Assembly: GCF_000797445.1 (NCBI RefSeq) | Contig: NZ_JSWF01000017.1 | Coordinates: 1 to 64,000 of the forward strand | Source of the DNA: Lacinutrix jangbogonensis | GTDB taxonomy: Bacteria; Bacteroidota; Bacteroidia; Flavobacteriales; Flavobacteriaceae | Length of the DNA: 64,000 nt | Direction: 5' to 3' | Shown here: positions 1 to 9,735 of the stretch, in pieces | Layout of the letters: each line of letters opens with the position of its first letter | How positions within the stretch are numbered: the first letter of the stretch is position 1 | Program-made: the position numbers and the translations under genes | Notes under the pieces: generated by a model | What the model saw: only the letters and a program-made list of their open reading frames with translations | Told to the model about the DNA's origin: nothing | Databases searched by the model: none

Positions 1-3000
1 CCTGTACTATTATCTTCTACACGCACCCAAATGGTTTGTAGGTCCATAGTTGTGTTTACATATGCATTTGGAGTAGTGATAGGGTTATTTGGTGCTTCGG
101 CATTAGCCATATTCTCATAATACGTAATGGTGTATAATAATGGGTCTAAATCGTTAGACGTATCTGTGTCTAATAAGTTTAGAATCTCTGGTTCTTTAGT
201 TGATAAATTAAAAACAGCAAAGCCATCGGCATCATTATCACAAACTTCTAAGGGTGTTAAATTAGCAGCTGTTGTAATTTGTGGTGTTGGATTTACAGTA
301 AGAACTAATGCTACAAAAGTAGCGCAGTCGGTTGCAATGGTTGCACTTTCTACTCTTACGTAAATGGTTTGTGTATCGACTACAATATTATTGTATGGAC
401 TAGTTAATGCATTAACATTATTGCCTGCATCTGCCATAGTTTCATGGTAGGTTACGGTAAGTCCTGCTGCGCCTCCTGTGATTTCTAATGTTGTATCTGA
501 GAGTGTAAAAACCCCAAAACCATCACTGTCTGGATCGCAATCTACTAAGGGCGTTGGTGTAAACGCTATTGGTGCTTGCTCCACTAACAAGTCTAAAGTT
601 GTAGTGTCAAAACAGCCGGTAGTAACGTCTTCGACGCGCACAAATATGGTTTGCAAATCTGCTGTTGTATTGGTATATAGATTTGGAAGTGCATTGGTTT
701 CTGCGTCAGCATTTGCTTGGTCAATATAATAGGTTACCGAATATGCTGGATTACCACCTGAAATCTCGATGTTTTTCAGGGTTAAATCAATGAGTGTCAT
801 GCCGTCTGGTGTGCCATCATCACAAACTTCTAACGGTGTTGGGGGTACTAATACTGGTAACGAATTAGCCGTAATTATTACTGTGCTTGTTGTTGGACAG
901 GTGCCATTAGTAATATAATCTACTGTGTATGAGTCTCCTGATGTTCCGTTAGTTATAGTCCCTGTAGTTGAATTAATCGTTGCTGAATCTGTAGGAGTTG
1001 GATTAAAAGTATAAGTGCCGCCAGATGTTGTAACTGTATCTATTGTTGCACCATCACAGGTTGGTGTGTAAGTGAACGAGGAATCGTCTGCAGTTAATAC
1101 TGTTAAAACAACTGATGACGATGATGGACATGTTCCACCTAGAGAATATTCAATAGTATAAGCATCACCAGAAGTTCCTCCCGTAACTGTTCCTGTAGTT
1201 GTGTCTATAATTGCTGTATCTGTAGGAGCTGGATTAAAAGTATAGGTTCCTCCTGAAGTCGCTTCTGTTGAAACTGTTCCACCATCACAGGTTACTATCA
1301 TAGTAAACGAGGCATCATTGGTTGTATCTACTGTTACTGTAAAAGAACTTGTTGATGGACAGGTGCCATTGGTTGTGTAATCTACTGTGTAACTTGTTCC
1401 CGAAACACTATTAATAATCGTTCCGGTTGTAGCATCAATAGTAGCTGTATCTGTTGGAATTGGATTAAACACATATGTTCCGCCTGGTGTAAGAACAGTA
1501 TCTATTGTTGCACCATCACAGCTAGGTATCATGGTAAACACAGAATTATCGGTAGTTATTACAGTTACAGATACAATACTAGAATCAGGACAAGTTCCAT
1601 TTGTTGTGTATTCAACCATGTAAGAAGTACCAGAAGTTCCGTTAGTTATGGTTCCTGTAGTTGAATTAAGAGTTGCCGTATCTGCAGGAACTGGGTTAAA
1701 AGTATAAGTGCCTCCAAGGGTAGCAACGGTATTTATTGTAGCACCATCACAGTTTGATGTATATGTAAATGATGAATCGTCAGTTGTCTCTAATGTTAAA
1801 ATAAACATTGATGACGATGGACAGGCTCCAGCAAGGGAGTATTCAATGGTATAATTTACTGCAGAAGTTCCTCCAATTACTGTTCCTGTTGTTGAATCTA
1901 TAGTAGCTCCATCTATTGGTATTGGATTAAGACTATATGTTCCTCCTGGTGAAGCTTCAGAAGCTACTGTTCCGCCATCACAATTAGATATCATAGTAAA
2001 AGAAGCGTCATTTGTTGTGTTTACTGTTGCTGTAAAAGAACTTGTTGACGGACAAGTACCACTACTCGTGTAATCTACTGTATAACTTGTTTGTGAAATC
2101 CCTCCAGTTATTGTTCCTGTTGCAGAATCTATTGTCGCACCATCTGATGGTAAAGGATTTAAAACGTAAATTCCACCTGATGTAACAACTGAATCTACTG
2201 TTGCTCCATCACAGCTAGACAACATGGTAAAAGTAGAATCGTCTGTTGTTGTTACTGTTACAGATTCTGTACTGCTAGATGGACAGGTGCCATTTGTTGT
2301 GTATTGTACTGAATAAGTTGACCCAGAAGTTCCGTTAGTTATAGTGCCTGTTATTGAATTAATAGCTGCTGTATCTGTAGGAGCTGGATTAAAAGTGTAT
2401 GTACCACCAGATGTTGTAACTGTATTTATTGTTGCACCATCACAGGTTGGTGTATATGTAAATGTTGGATCGTCCGCTGTTTCTAATGTTAAAATAAACG
2501 TTGATGACGATGGACAGACTCCAGAAAGCGAGTATTCAATGGTATAATTTGTTGCAGAAATTCCTCCAATTACAGTTCCTGTTGTTGAATCTATACTAGC
2601 TCCATCTGTTGGTATTGGATTAAAACTATATGTTCCTCCTGATGAAGCTTCAGAAGCTACTGTTCCGCCATCACATGTAGATAGCATAGTAAAAGAAGCG
2701 TCATTTGTTGTGTCTACAGTTACAGTAAATGAACTTGTTGAAGAACAAGCACCACTGGTAGTGTAATCTACTGTATAACTTGTTTCTGATTGTCCTCCAG
2801 TAATTGTTCCTGTTGCAGCATCTATTATCGCACCATCTGTAGGAACTGGATTTAAAACGTAAATTCCGCCTAGTGTAACAACTGAATCTACTGTAGCTCC
2901 ATCGCAGCTGGGCAACATAATAAAAGCAGAATCATCTGTTGTATTTAATGTAACTGATTGGGTACTATTAGATGGACAGGTGCCATTTGTAGTGTATTGA

Positions 3001-4115
3001 ACAGAATAAGTGGCTCCCGAAGTTCCGCTAGTAATTGTGCCTGTTGTTAGATTTATAATTGCTGTATCTGTTGGTACTGTATTGAAAGTAAATGTACCTC
3101 CTAAAGTACCAGTAACATTCATAGTAGCTCCATCGCAGTTTTCTAAAGCTGAAAAAGTGGAATCATCTTGAGGTAATATAGTAACATCAAAATCATTGCT
3201 AATAATTTCGCCACAAGCATCTGTGATTTCTACAGAGTAATTTGTATCTATTGTTGGAGAAAATACAGGGTTTGGTAGGTTTGGGTTACTTACATTTGTT
3301 GTAGGAATCCACTGATAACTTGTAGCACCATCATAGGTTGCATCTATAGAATTAATAGAGTCTCCAGAGCAAATATTCTGATCATCTAAAAGAATTTCAT
3401 CTACGAAAGATAAACTTTTAAAACAAACTGTTTGGAGATTTGTAGCTCCTCCAGTAGAGCCTGTAAACCCGAAGAAAACATTAGAATTACCACCAAAGAC
3501 AGTGTTGATTAGATCTTGGTTCGACACCAAAATTCTTTCATTACAATCAAAAACAACTTTAAACTCTTGAGCTGCTGCTCTCCAACTAATTTTTACATCA
3601 TGTAAATTCCCATCTTCTATATTTCCAGAAGTAGCAGATGCATTTACTGGATTAGGTATCCAAGAAGGCCCACTTGCATGATTTGTAATGCCATTTAAAA
3701 GTATGGCTACATGATCATTAGAAGGATCATTTCTGTCGTTATTTTGCCAAGTATCGAACTCAACTGCCATAGAATTATTAATACCGCCATAACCTAAGTC
3801 ACCACCAGCAGTGCCAACTACTGCAGCAGAAGACGTTTTTAATACAAATACAATTCCATCAGCACCATTAGAGTTATTTGTACCAAAATTAGCATCGAAA
3901 ATAATATCAAAATCGTTATTTAAATCAATGCCATTGCTATACCATACTGCCCCAAGTTGATTATTAGTATTTGCTGTAATTCTATAACAGTTGTTCCCTT
4001 GATCTATTGTATTTCCAACAAGCGTTGGAGCTAATTGTGCTATACTATTTTGTGTTAAAAATAGAGCTATAAAAAGTATAAGGTAATAAGTATTAGTGCG
4101 TAATTTTAATCTCAT
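1..4115 (-). CDS. Giant lectin-like, repeat-rich secreted surface protein (partial, C-terminus beyond window)
   Basis: An open frame runs from ATG at 4115 to the left edge (1371 codons) with no stop seen. The protein starts with a signal peptide (MRLKLRTNTYYLILFIALF.. ending SIAQ). Residues about 30-230 resemble the bacterial L-type lectin-like domain (DGIVFVLK, MAVEFDTWQN, NLHDVKISW). After a Cys-containing linker come ten tandem Thr-rich units of about 77 residues (each with TCDGATIDTVTT and GGTYTFNPTPTD type motifs, DNA about 850-3150). About three different units of about 79 residues follow, containing QTI[FYW]VRVE (DNA 1-850). This is the layout of flavobacterial adhesins that end in a gliding-motility or T9SS C-terminal domain, which would lie left of the window. 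Function as an adhesin is inferred. The next gene upstream on this strand ends at 4221, leaving a 105-nt gap. Confidence 0.85.
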   Translation of the reverse strand, partial: MRLKLRTNTYYLILFIALFLTQNSIAQLAPTLVGNTIDQGNNCYRITANTNNQLGAVWYSNGIDLNNDFDIIFDANFGTNNSNGADGIVFVLKTSSAAVVGTAGGDLGYGGINNSMAVEFDTWQNNDRNDPSNDHVAILLNGITNHASGPSWIPNPVNASATSGNIEDGNLHDVKISWRAAAQEFKVVFDCNERILVSNQDLINTVFGGNSNVFFGFTGSTGGATNLQTVCFKSLSFVDEILLDDQNICSGDSINSIDATYDGATSYQWIPTTNVSNPNLPNPVFSPTIDTNYSVEITDACGEIISNDFDVTILPQDDSTFSALENCDGATMNVTGTLGGTFTFNTVPTDTAIINLTTGTITSGTSGATYSVQYTTNGTCPSNSTQSVTLNTTDDSAFIMLPSCDGATVDSVVTLGGIYVLNPVPTDGAIIDAATGTITGGQSETSYTVDYTTSGACSSTSSFTVTVDTTNDASFTMLSTCDGGTVASEASSGGTYSFNPIPTDGASIDSTTGTVIGGISATNYTIEYSLSGVCPSSSTFILTLETADDPTFTYTPTCDGATINTVTTSGGTYTFNPAPTDTAAINSITGTITNGTSGSTYSVQYTTNGTCPSSSTESVTVTTTDDSTFTMLSSCDGATVDSVVTSGGIYVLNPLPSDGATIDSATGTITGGISQTSYTVDYTSSGTCPSTSSFTATVNTTNDASFTMISNCDGGTVASEASPGGTYSLNPIPIDGATIDSTTGTVIGGTSAVNYTIEYSLAGACPSSSMFILTLETTDDSSFTYTSNCDGATINTVATLGGTYTFNPVPADTATLNSTTGTITNGTSGTSYMVEYTTNGTCPDSSIVSVTVITTDNSVFTMIPSCDGATIDTVLTPGGTYVFNPIPTDTATIDATTGTIINSVSGTSYTVDYTTNGTCPSTSSFTVTVDTTNDASFTMIVTCDGGTVSTEATSGGTYTFNPAPTDTAIIDTTTGTVTGGTSGDAYTIEYSLGGTCPSSSSVVLTVLTADDSSFTYTPTCDGATIDTVTTSGGTYTFNPTPTDSATINSTTGTITNGTSGDSYTVDYITNGTCPTTSTVIITANSLPVLVPPTPLEVCDDGTPDGMTLIDLTLKNIEISGGNPAYSVTYYIDQANADAETNALPNLYTNTTADLQTIFVRVEDVTTGCFDTTTLDLLVEQAPIAFTPTPLVDCDPDSDGFGVFTLSDTTLEITGGAAGLTVTYHETMADAGNNVNALTSPYNNIVVDTQTIYVRVESATIATDCATFVALVLTVNPTPQITTAANLTPLEVCDNDADGFAVFNLSTKEPEILNLLDTDTSNDLDPLLYTITYYENMANAEAPNNPITTPNAYVNTTMDLQTIWVRVEDNST
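850..3150 (-). repeat. Ten tandem ~231-bp repeats with a three-unit higher-order pattern
   Basis: The plus-strand landmark GGACAGGTGCC and its variants recur near 895, 1125, 1355, 1590, 1820, 2050, 2280, 2510, 2740 and 2975, giving a period of about 231 bp. Three subtypes alternate in fixed order: type 1 reads CCATTTGTTGTGTATT after the landmark, type 2 reads GCGAGTATTCAATGGTATAA, and type 3 reads GTGTAATCTACTGTATAACT. Copies 691 bp apart are more alike than neighbours, so the array grew by duplication of a trimer. All units are in frame. Confidence 0.85.
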
Positions 4116-4220
4116 AATTTACTTGTGCTAATTTGATATATAATGCACTAAAGTAAATTAAATTACACTGACTAGAAAATTAGAGGAATGATTTTGACGA
4201 ATTTTATACTATAATGAAAC

Positions 4221-5909
4221 TTAAAATCCAGCTGATGCATCATCTCCACGAGAATCAGCTCCACCTTCAAGCGTGCCATCTGGCAAAACTAATATGCCAT
4301 CTACTATACCAATAACTAGAGAACGTTCTTCATTAATAATATAGCCTTTTTGCTTTAAACTGTTTATGGTCTCTTTATTAAAACGATTAGGTTCCATTCT
4401 TATTTCATCTGGTAACCATTGGTGATGAAATCGAGGTGCTTCGACAGCTTCTTGCATGCTCATCTCAAATTCATGAACATTTAGTATTGTTTGTAATACA
4501 GATGTAATAATTGTTGAACCACCAGGAGTTCCAACACTCATTAAAAGCTTGCCATCTTTTTCAACTATAGTCGGTGTCATTGAACTAAGCATGCGTTTTT
4601 TTGGTAAAATAGCATTGGCTTCAGCGCCAATAAGTCCGTATACATTTGGAACTCCGGGTTTACTAGAAAAATCGTCCATTTCATTGTTTAAAAAGAAACC
4701 AAGTTCTTCACAATATAATTTAGATCCATATCCAGAATTTAAGGTGGTAGTTACTGATATAGCATTACCAAATTGATCGATAATAGAGTAGTGTGTAGTT
4801 TCGTCACTTTCTATAATATCAACAGTCCCATGTGAAACTTCAGTTGATGGTGTTGCTTTTTTAAATGAAAAACTAGCCATTCTGTTCTTTAAATAGTTGT
4901 CACTTAAAAGTTTATCTTGAGGAACATTCACAAAATCTGGATCGCCTAAATAATAACTTCTATCTGCATAAGCACGACGTTCGGCTTCTGCTAGTACTTG
5001 TATGGTTTTTACAGAATTATGTCCGAATTCATGTAAATTATAATCTTCAACCGATTTCAATATTTGTGCCATAGCAATACCACCACTTGAAGGAGGAGAC
5101 ATGGAAATAATTCGTAAATTGTCGTAATTAAAAGTTATTGGTGTACGCCATTTAGCTTCATAATTTGCTAAATCTTTTTCAGTAATTATACCTCCATTAT
5201 TTTGAATGAATTTTGCTAATATTTTTGCTGACTGTCCTTTGTAGAATTCATCGCGACCATTCTCCATGATGCGCGTAAGTGTTTCTGCGATATTTGGATA
5301 TTTAATAGTGTCGTTTTCTTTCCAATTTTTTGAAAATAGTATAGAATCTTTATTAGCTAATTTAAAATCTGGTTGTTTTTGAGCTAATCTAAGCTCTTGA
5401 TTTTTTGTGACAATTACACCTTTTCGAGCCAAAGCTATTACTGGTTTCATAATAGTTTCAATGGGTAGAGAACCAAATTTCCTATGTGCTTCAAAAACAC
5501 CAGCAACAGTTCCAGGAACACCAACAGCCATTGCTCCACGTGTACTTAAGTTCGGAATAACGTTTCCAATAGAATCTAAATACATGTCTTTTGTTGCAGC
5601 AAAAGGGGCTTTTTCTCTATAGTCTAAGGCGCCAACACTTCCATCGTTAAGTCTATAAACCATAAAACCACCACCACCAAGATTCCCTGCATAAGGATAA
5701 GCAACTGCTAAAGCTAAGTCTGTTGCCATCATAGCATCAAAAGCATTTCCACCTTGTTCTAAAATTTGTTTCCCTATGTTTGACGCTTCAATTCTTGCAG
5801 AAACGACCATTGCTTTTTGAGCAATTAAACCACGAACAGGTTCTTTTTTTTGGCATGATAAGCAAACGAGAATTGTAGCAAAAAGGATGAGTATGTTTTT
5901 TAATTTCAT
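4221..5909 (-). CDS. ggt: Gamma-glutamyltransferase, lipoprotein
   Basis: The 562-residue product matches full-length gamma-glutamyltranspeptidase (EC 2.3.2.2), which cleaves or transfers the gamma-glutamyl group of glutathione and related peptides. The N-terminus is a lipoprotein signal (LVCLSCQKK), so it should be anchored in the periplasm or outer membrane. The conserved start GGNAFDAMMA, the autoprocessing site TTHYSIID with nucleophile Thr371, and the late GTPGGSTI substrate-binding motif are all present. It precedes the giant lectin-like gene on the same strand; the 105-nt gap argues against tight coupling. Family identity is confident, substrate is not known. Confidence 0.93.
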   Translation of the reverse strand: MKLKNILILFATILVCLSCQKKEPVRGLIAQKAMVVSARIEASNIGKQILEQGGNAFDAMMATDLALAVAYPYAGNLGGGGFMVYRLNDGSVGALDYREKAPFAATKDMYLDSIGNVIPNLSTRGAMAVGVPGTVAGVFEAHRKFGSLPIETIMKPVIALARKGVIVTKNQELRLAQKQPDFKLANKDSILFSKNWKENDTIKYPNIAETLTRIMENGRDEFYKGQSAKILAKFIQNNGGIITEKDLANYEAKWRTPITFNYDNLRIISMSPPSSGGIAMAQILKSVEDYNLHEFGHNSVKTIQVLAEAERRAYADRSYYLGDPDFVNVPQDKLLSDNYLKNRMASFSFKKATPSTEVSHGTVDIIESDETTHYSIIDQFGNAISVTTTLNSGYGSKLYCEELGFFLNNEMDDFSSKPGVPNVYGLIGAEANAILPKKRMLSSMTPTIVEKDGKLLMSVGTPGGSTIITSVLQTILNVHEFEMSMQEAVEAPRFHHQWLPDEIRMEPNRFNKETINSLKQKGYIINEERSLVIGIVDGILVLPDGTLEGGADSRGDDASAGF

Positions 5910-5928
5910 ATTATAATTGAGATTATTT

Positions 5929-5966
5929 CAACAGATTGCTACGTCGTAAACGCCTAGCAATGCCGA
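5929..5966. repeat. Degenerate REP-like element
   Basis: The stretch AGATTGCTACGTCGTAAACG followed by CCTAGCAATGCCG resembles the widespread intergenic REP-like sequence in which an ACGAAGCAATCT arm pairs with a CATTGCGAGG arm. It lies between the ggt and acpH-like genes. The similarity is recalled rather than searched, and this copy is imperfect. Confidence 0.4.
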
Positions 5967-5977
5967 TTGCTTTTATA

Positions 5978-6571
5978 TTATTTGTTTTGAATTTCTTCTA
6001 GTTTAGTAGCCGAAAAACGTATCAGTTCATCAAAAAAACGTGTAAATTCATCTTCAAATTCATCATAGAACTCTTGTAGTTCATTTACTGCCAAGTTCAT
6101 TTGCGAACGATTTTGTGTTCTTTTGTTCATACCAATTAAAACTTTGCCAATACCTTCTATGGTAGCATAGCTTAATAGCCAGTTGTCTGCAATCATATAA
6201 GGCATCATTTTTTGAATTCTCGCTGGTAATACTTCAAAATTATCTTGCAAACTATCGTAAAAATTATCGATATATTCTGCTAAAGGAACATTAGAGTAGT
6301 TACTCCAATTTTTAGCCAGAAAATGATCGTATAAAATATCGACAATCACGCCAGAATAGTGTCCGTAGTTTTTATGAAGCCTTTTCGTGCTAGCTCTAAC
6401 GGTTTTGTGAGCATCTGTAAACGTATCGATTTGGCGATGCAATAGAATACCAGTTTGAATGTCTTTTGGATAGTTTTGGTGCTTTTTACCACGAATACCA
6501 TCAGCAATAAAGTTGCCAATAGTAACGTCTTGGTTATTCCCAGAAAGATAAATATGTGCAAGAAAATTCAT
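5978..6571 (-). CDS. ACP phosphodiesterase family protein (AcpH-like, DUF479)
   Basis: The 197-residue protein begins MNFLAHIYLS and carries GNFIADGIRGK and GILLHRQIDTFTDAH, the hallmark His/Asp-rich motifs of the AcpH family. AcpH is a metal-dependent HD-like hydrolase that removes 4'-phosphopantetheine from acyl carrier protein. Length is normal for the family (about 190-200). It is transcribed away from glmM, with both starts within 80 bp. The biochemical role in Bacteroidota is inferred from the family. Confidence 0.85.
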   Translation of the reverse strand: MNFLAHIYLSGNNQDVTIGNFIADGIRGKKHQNYPKDIQTGILLHRQIDTFTDAHKTVRASTKRLHKNYGHYSGVIVDILYDHFLAKNWSNYSNVPLAEYIDNFYDSLQDNFEVLPARIQKMMPYMIADNWLLSYATIEGIGKVLIGMNKRTQNRSQMNLAVNELQEFYDEFEDEFTRFFDELIRFSATKLEEIQNK

Positions 6572-6618
6572 AGGTCGAATTTACGAATTCAGAATAGAAT
6601 AATCCGCTTTTGAAATGC

Positions 6619-6626
6619 TATATTTG
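6619..6626 (+). promoter_or_regulatory. Predicted -7 box for glmM
   Basis: TATATTTG matches the Bacteroidota sigma-A -7 consensus TAnnTTTG and lies 24 nt before the glmM ATG. No clear TTTG -33 box is seen at the expected distance. Confidence 0.55.
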
Positions 6627-6650
6627 TACTTCAATTTAAAATAATATTTA

Positions 6651-8039
6651 ATGACACTTATAAAATCTATTTCAGGAATTCGAGGAACAATTGGCGGAAA
6701 CGTTGGAGAAAACCTTACACCAATTGATGCTGTGAAATTTGCCTCGGCTTATGGTACTTGGTTAAAAACGCAACGTATAAAAGATAATTATCGTGTTGTT
6801 GTAGGTCGTGATGCAAGAATTTCTGGAGAGATGATTCAGAATTTAGTAATGCATACTTTAGTAGGTTTAGGCATTCATGTTATAGATTTAGACCTTTCTA
6901 CAACACCAACTGTAGAGATTGCTGTACCTATGGAACATGCAGATGGTGGTATTATTCTAACTGCAAGTCACAACCCAAAACAATGGAACGCACTAAAATT
7001 ATTAAACGCTAAAGGAGAATTTTTAGACGCAGCTGAAGGTGCTAAAATTTTAGAAATAGCAGAAAGTGATGCTATGAAGTTTGCAGATGTTGATAGTTTA
7101 GGGAAAATCACTAAAAACGATGCCTATATAGATATACATATTGACGAAGTTCTAGATTTAGATTATGTAGATGTAGACGCTATTAAAAAAGCTAAGTTTA
7201 AAGTCGTTGTAGATGGTGTAAATTCGACAGGAGGTATTGCAATCCCTTTATTGTTAGAACGATTAGGAGTGGAGCCTGTGAAATTATATTGTGAGCCAAA
7301 TGGTCATTTCCCTCATAATCCAGAACCGCTTAAAGAACATTTAACAGATTTATCTGCTGAAGTATTAAAGCACAATGCCGATTTTGGAATTGTTGTAGAT
7401 CCTGATGTCGATAGATTAGCATTTATGGACGAAAATGGAGACATGTTTGGCGAAGAATATACATTGGTAGCTTGTGCAGATCATGTTTTAAGTAGAAACC
7501 CAGGAAACACGGTTAGTAATATGAGTTCCACTCGAGCGTTAAGAGATATCACAGAAAAACATGGAGGAGCTTATGAAGCCAGTGCCGTTGGCGAAGTTAA
7601 TGTGGTAGCGCTAATGAAAAAAAATAAGGCCGTTATTGGAGGTGAAGGAAATGGTGGTATTATTTATCCAGCTTCGCATTATGGTCGTGATGCTTTGGTT
7701 GGTGTCGCTTTATTTTTAACGCTTTTAGCTGAAAAGAATATGAGTGTAAGTGCATTACGTAAAACGTACACAAGCTATTTTATGAGCAAGAAGAAAATTG
7801 CGTTAACACCACAAATTGATGTTGATGCAATACTAGAGCAAATGGCAGTGAAATATAAAGATGAAAACCTTAATACTGTTGATGGTGTAAAAATTGATTT
7901 TGCTGAAAATTGGGTACACTTAAGAAAGAGTAATACAGAGCCCATTATTAGAATTTATACAGAAGCAACATCGCAACAAATAGCAGATGATTTGGCAGAT
8001 AAGATTATCTCTGAAATTAAAGAAATCGCTAATGTTTAG
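6651..8039 (+). CDS. glmM: Phosphoglucosamine mutase
   Basis: The 462-residue protein converts glucosamine-6-phosphate to glucosamine-1-phosphate for peptidoglycan and LPS synthesis. It has the four-domain alpha-D-phosphohexomutase layout: SGIRGTIGG at the N-terminus, the phosphoserine loop TASHNP (Ser106), the metal loop DPDVDRLAF, the sugar loop GGEGNGG, and the phosphate-binding loop RKSNTEPIIRIY near the C-terminus. Phosphohexomutases of this class can act on several sugars, so phosphomannomutase activity is the alternative. A TATATTTG box lies 24 nt upstream of the ATG. The following aminotransferase gene starts 26 nt after the stop and may be cotranscribed. Confidence 0.88.
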   Translation: MTLIKSISGIRGTIGGNVGENLTPIDAVKFASAYGTWLKTQRIKDNYRVVVGRDARISGEMIQNLVMHTLVGLGIHVIDLDLSTTPTVEIAVPMEHADGGIILTASHNPKQWNALKLLNAKGEFLDAAEGAKILEIAESDAMKFADVDSLGKITKNDAYIDIHIDEVLDLDYVDVDAIKKAKFKVVVDGVNSTGGIAIPLLLERLGVEPVKLYCEPNGHFPHNPEPLKEHLTDLSAEVLKHNADFGIVVDPDVDRLAFMDENGDMFGEEYTLVACADHVLSRNPGNTVSNMSSTRALRDITEKHGGAYEASAVGEVNVVALMKKNKAVIGGEGNGGIIYPASHYGRDALVGVALFLTLLAEKNMSVSALRKTYTSYFMSKKKIALTPQIDVDAILEQMAVKYKDENLNTVDGVKIDFAENWVHLRKSNTEPIIRIYTEATSQQIADDLADKIISEIKEIANV

Positions 8040-8065
8040 TATCTTAACAGCATAATACAATTATT

Positions 8066-9565
8066 ATGATTCCTACAAAAGCACCAAGAGAAAGACGATC
8101 TGAATTAGAACACTATTTTTCGAAATTTAGAAACCATATTGTTGGTATAGATCAAGAATTTGAATCTCCTTACGGAAGACAGAAAATCATCTATACAGAT
8201 TGGACAGCTTCTGGACGATTATACAGACCAATTGAAGAAAAAATAGTTAATCAATTTGGGCCTTTTGTGGCGAATACACATACCGAAACAACAGTTTCTG
8301 GGACCGCAATGACTAATGCGTACCACAAAGCTAGAAACATTATTAAAGGTCATGTAAATACAAATGCAGACGATGTGTTAATTGTTGCAGGAAATGGAAT
8401 GACGAGTGTTGTCAATAAATTTCAACGTATTTTAGGATTAAAAGTGCCTGAAAATTTACGTAAATATGCCACGATTCCAGACGAAATTCGCCCTGTAGTT
8501 TTTGTAACACATATGGAACACCATTCTAATCATACCTCTTGGTTAGAAACTATGGCAAAAGTGGAAGTGATTCCTGCTGGAGACGATGGCTTGTTTAGTA
8601 TTAAAAATTTAGAAATTCTTTTAGAACAATATAAAGAATGCACACTAAAAATTGCTTCGGTTATTGGAGGTAGTAATGTAACCGGAATTCAAACGCCTTA
8701 TCATGAAATTGCTAAAGTAATGCATAAGAATGGAGGTGTTTGCTTTGTAGATTTTGCGTGTTCGGCACCTTATGTTGATATTAATATGCATCCAGAAAAT
8801 GAAGACGAAGCACTGGATGCTATTTTCTTTTCTCCACATAAATTTTTAGGTGGACCAGGAACTTCTGGAGTACTAGTTTTTAATAAGAAATTGTATAAAA
8901 ATATGGTTCCAGATTGTCCAGGAGGAGGAACCGTTTCTTGGACTAATCCTTGGGGAGAACACAAATATATTGATAATATTGAAGATAGAGAAGATGGTGG
9001 AACACCAGGTTTTTTACAAACAATAAAAACAGCTTTAGCTATAAAACTAAAAGAACAAATGGGTGTAAAAAACATGCTAGATCGTGAGCATGAATTATTG
9101 CACAAAGTCTTTTCTAATTTAGATGGCATAGCTAATATTAAAATATTAGCTAGTGATCATAAAGAACGTCTAGGTGTTGTCTCTTTTTATGTAGAAGACC
9201 TACATTTTAATTTGGGTGTTAAAATATTAAACGATCGCTTTGGAATACAAACACGTGGTGGTTGTAGTTGTGCAGGAACTTACGGGCACTATTTACTTCA
9301 TGTAGATCAAGAGCAATCTCATAATTTGATAAATGAAATTTCTTTAGGAGATTTAATGCGTAAACCAGGTTGGATTCGTATGTCTATTCACCCTACAACT
9401 ACTTGCGATGAGATAGATTATGTTTGCGAAAGTTTAATTTTTTTAGCTAAAAACCATGTAGAATGGGCTAAAGATTATGAATATAATAAAGCTAATAATG
9501 AATTTATACACAAGACTTTTGTACCTACTCAAGAGTTGCGAGTTGATGGTTGGTTTGAACTTTAA
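8066..9565 (+). CDS. Class V PLP-dependent aminotransferase (cysteine desulfurase-like)
   Basis: The 499-residue protein is a fold-type I PLP enzyme. The PLP-lysine motif FFSPHKFLGGPGTSG (Lys259), MEHHSNHTSW and the loop TRGGCSCAGTYGHY, with two cysteines where cysteine desulfurases keep their active Cys, are visible. It is longer than IscS/SufS (about 400) because of an extended C-terminus, and it matches a Bacteroidota subgroup usually annotated only as aminotransferase class V. It lies directly downstream of glmM. Whether it is a desulfurase or a transaminase cannot be decided from sequence. Confidence 0.85.
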   Translation: MIPTKAPRERRSELEHYFSKFRNHIVGIDQEFESPYGRQKIIYTDWTASGRLYRPIEEKIVNQFGPFVANTHTETTVSGTAMTNAYHKARNIIKGHVNTNADDVLIVAGNGMTSVVNKFQRILGLKVPENLRKYATIPDEIRPVVFVTHMEHHSNHTSWLETMAKVEVIPAGDDGLFSIKNLEILLEQYKECTLKIASVIGGSNVTGIQTPYHEIAKVMHKNGGVCFVDFACSAPYVDINMHPENEDEALDAIFFSPHKFLGGPGTSGVLVFNKKLYKNMVPDCPGGGTVSWTNPWGEHKYIDNIEDREDGGTPGFLQTIKTALAIKLKEQMGVKNMLDREHELLHKVFSNLDGIANIKILASDHKERLGVVSFYVEDLHFNLGVKILNDRFGIQTRGGCSCAGTYGHYLLHVDQEQSHNLINEISLGDLMRKPGWIRMSIHPTTTCDEIDYVCESLIFLAKNHVEWAKDYEYNKANNEFIHKTFVPTQELRVDGWFEL

Positions 9566-9735
9566 TAATTTCCTTTTTAATAAGTAATCTCTGAGGAAAA
9601 AAAACTCAAAATTCACTTCGCCCTTTTAATTTTCAGGCTTTTGGAGTGCGGTTAATGTGATTCAAAGTGCTTTAGCTGAGAGCTACAGTTTTGTCTGCGA
9701 ATGCCTTTTTATTTTATAAGAATTTAAATAAATTC

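Noticed and set aside
127-2547. Several plus-strand frames of 67-83 codons within the first 4 kb
   Set aside because: They are antisense to the continuous minus-strand frame of the giant repeat protein and recur with the repeat period.
850-3150. CRISPR array
   Set aside because: The repeats are 231 bp, in frame and protein-coding, without short spacers.
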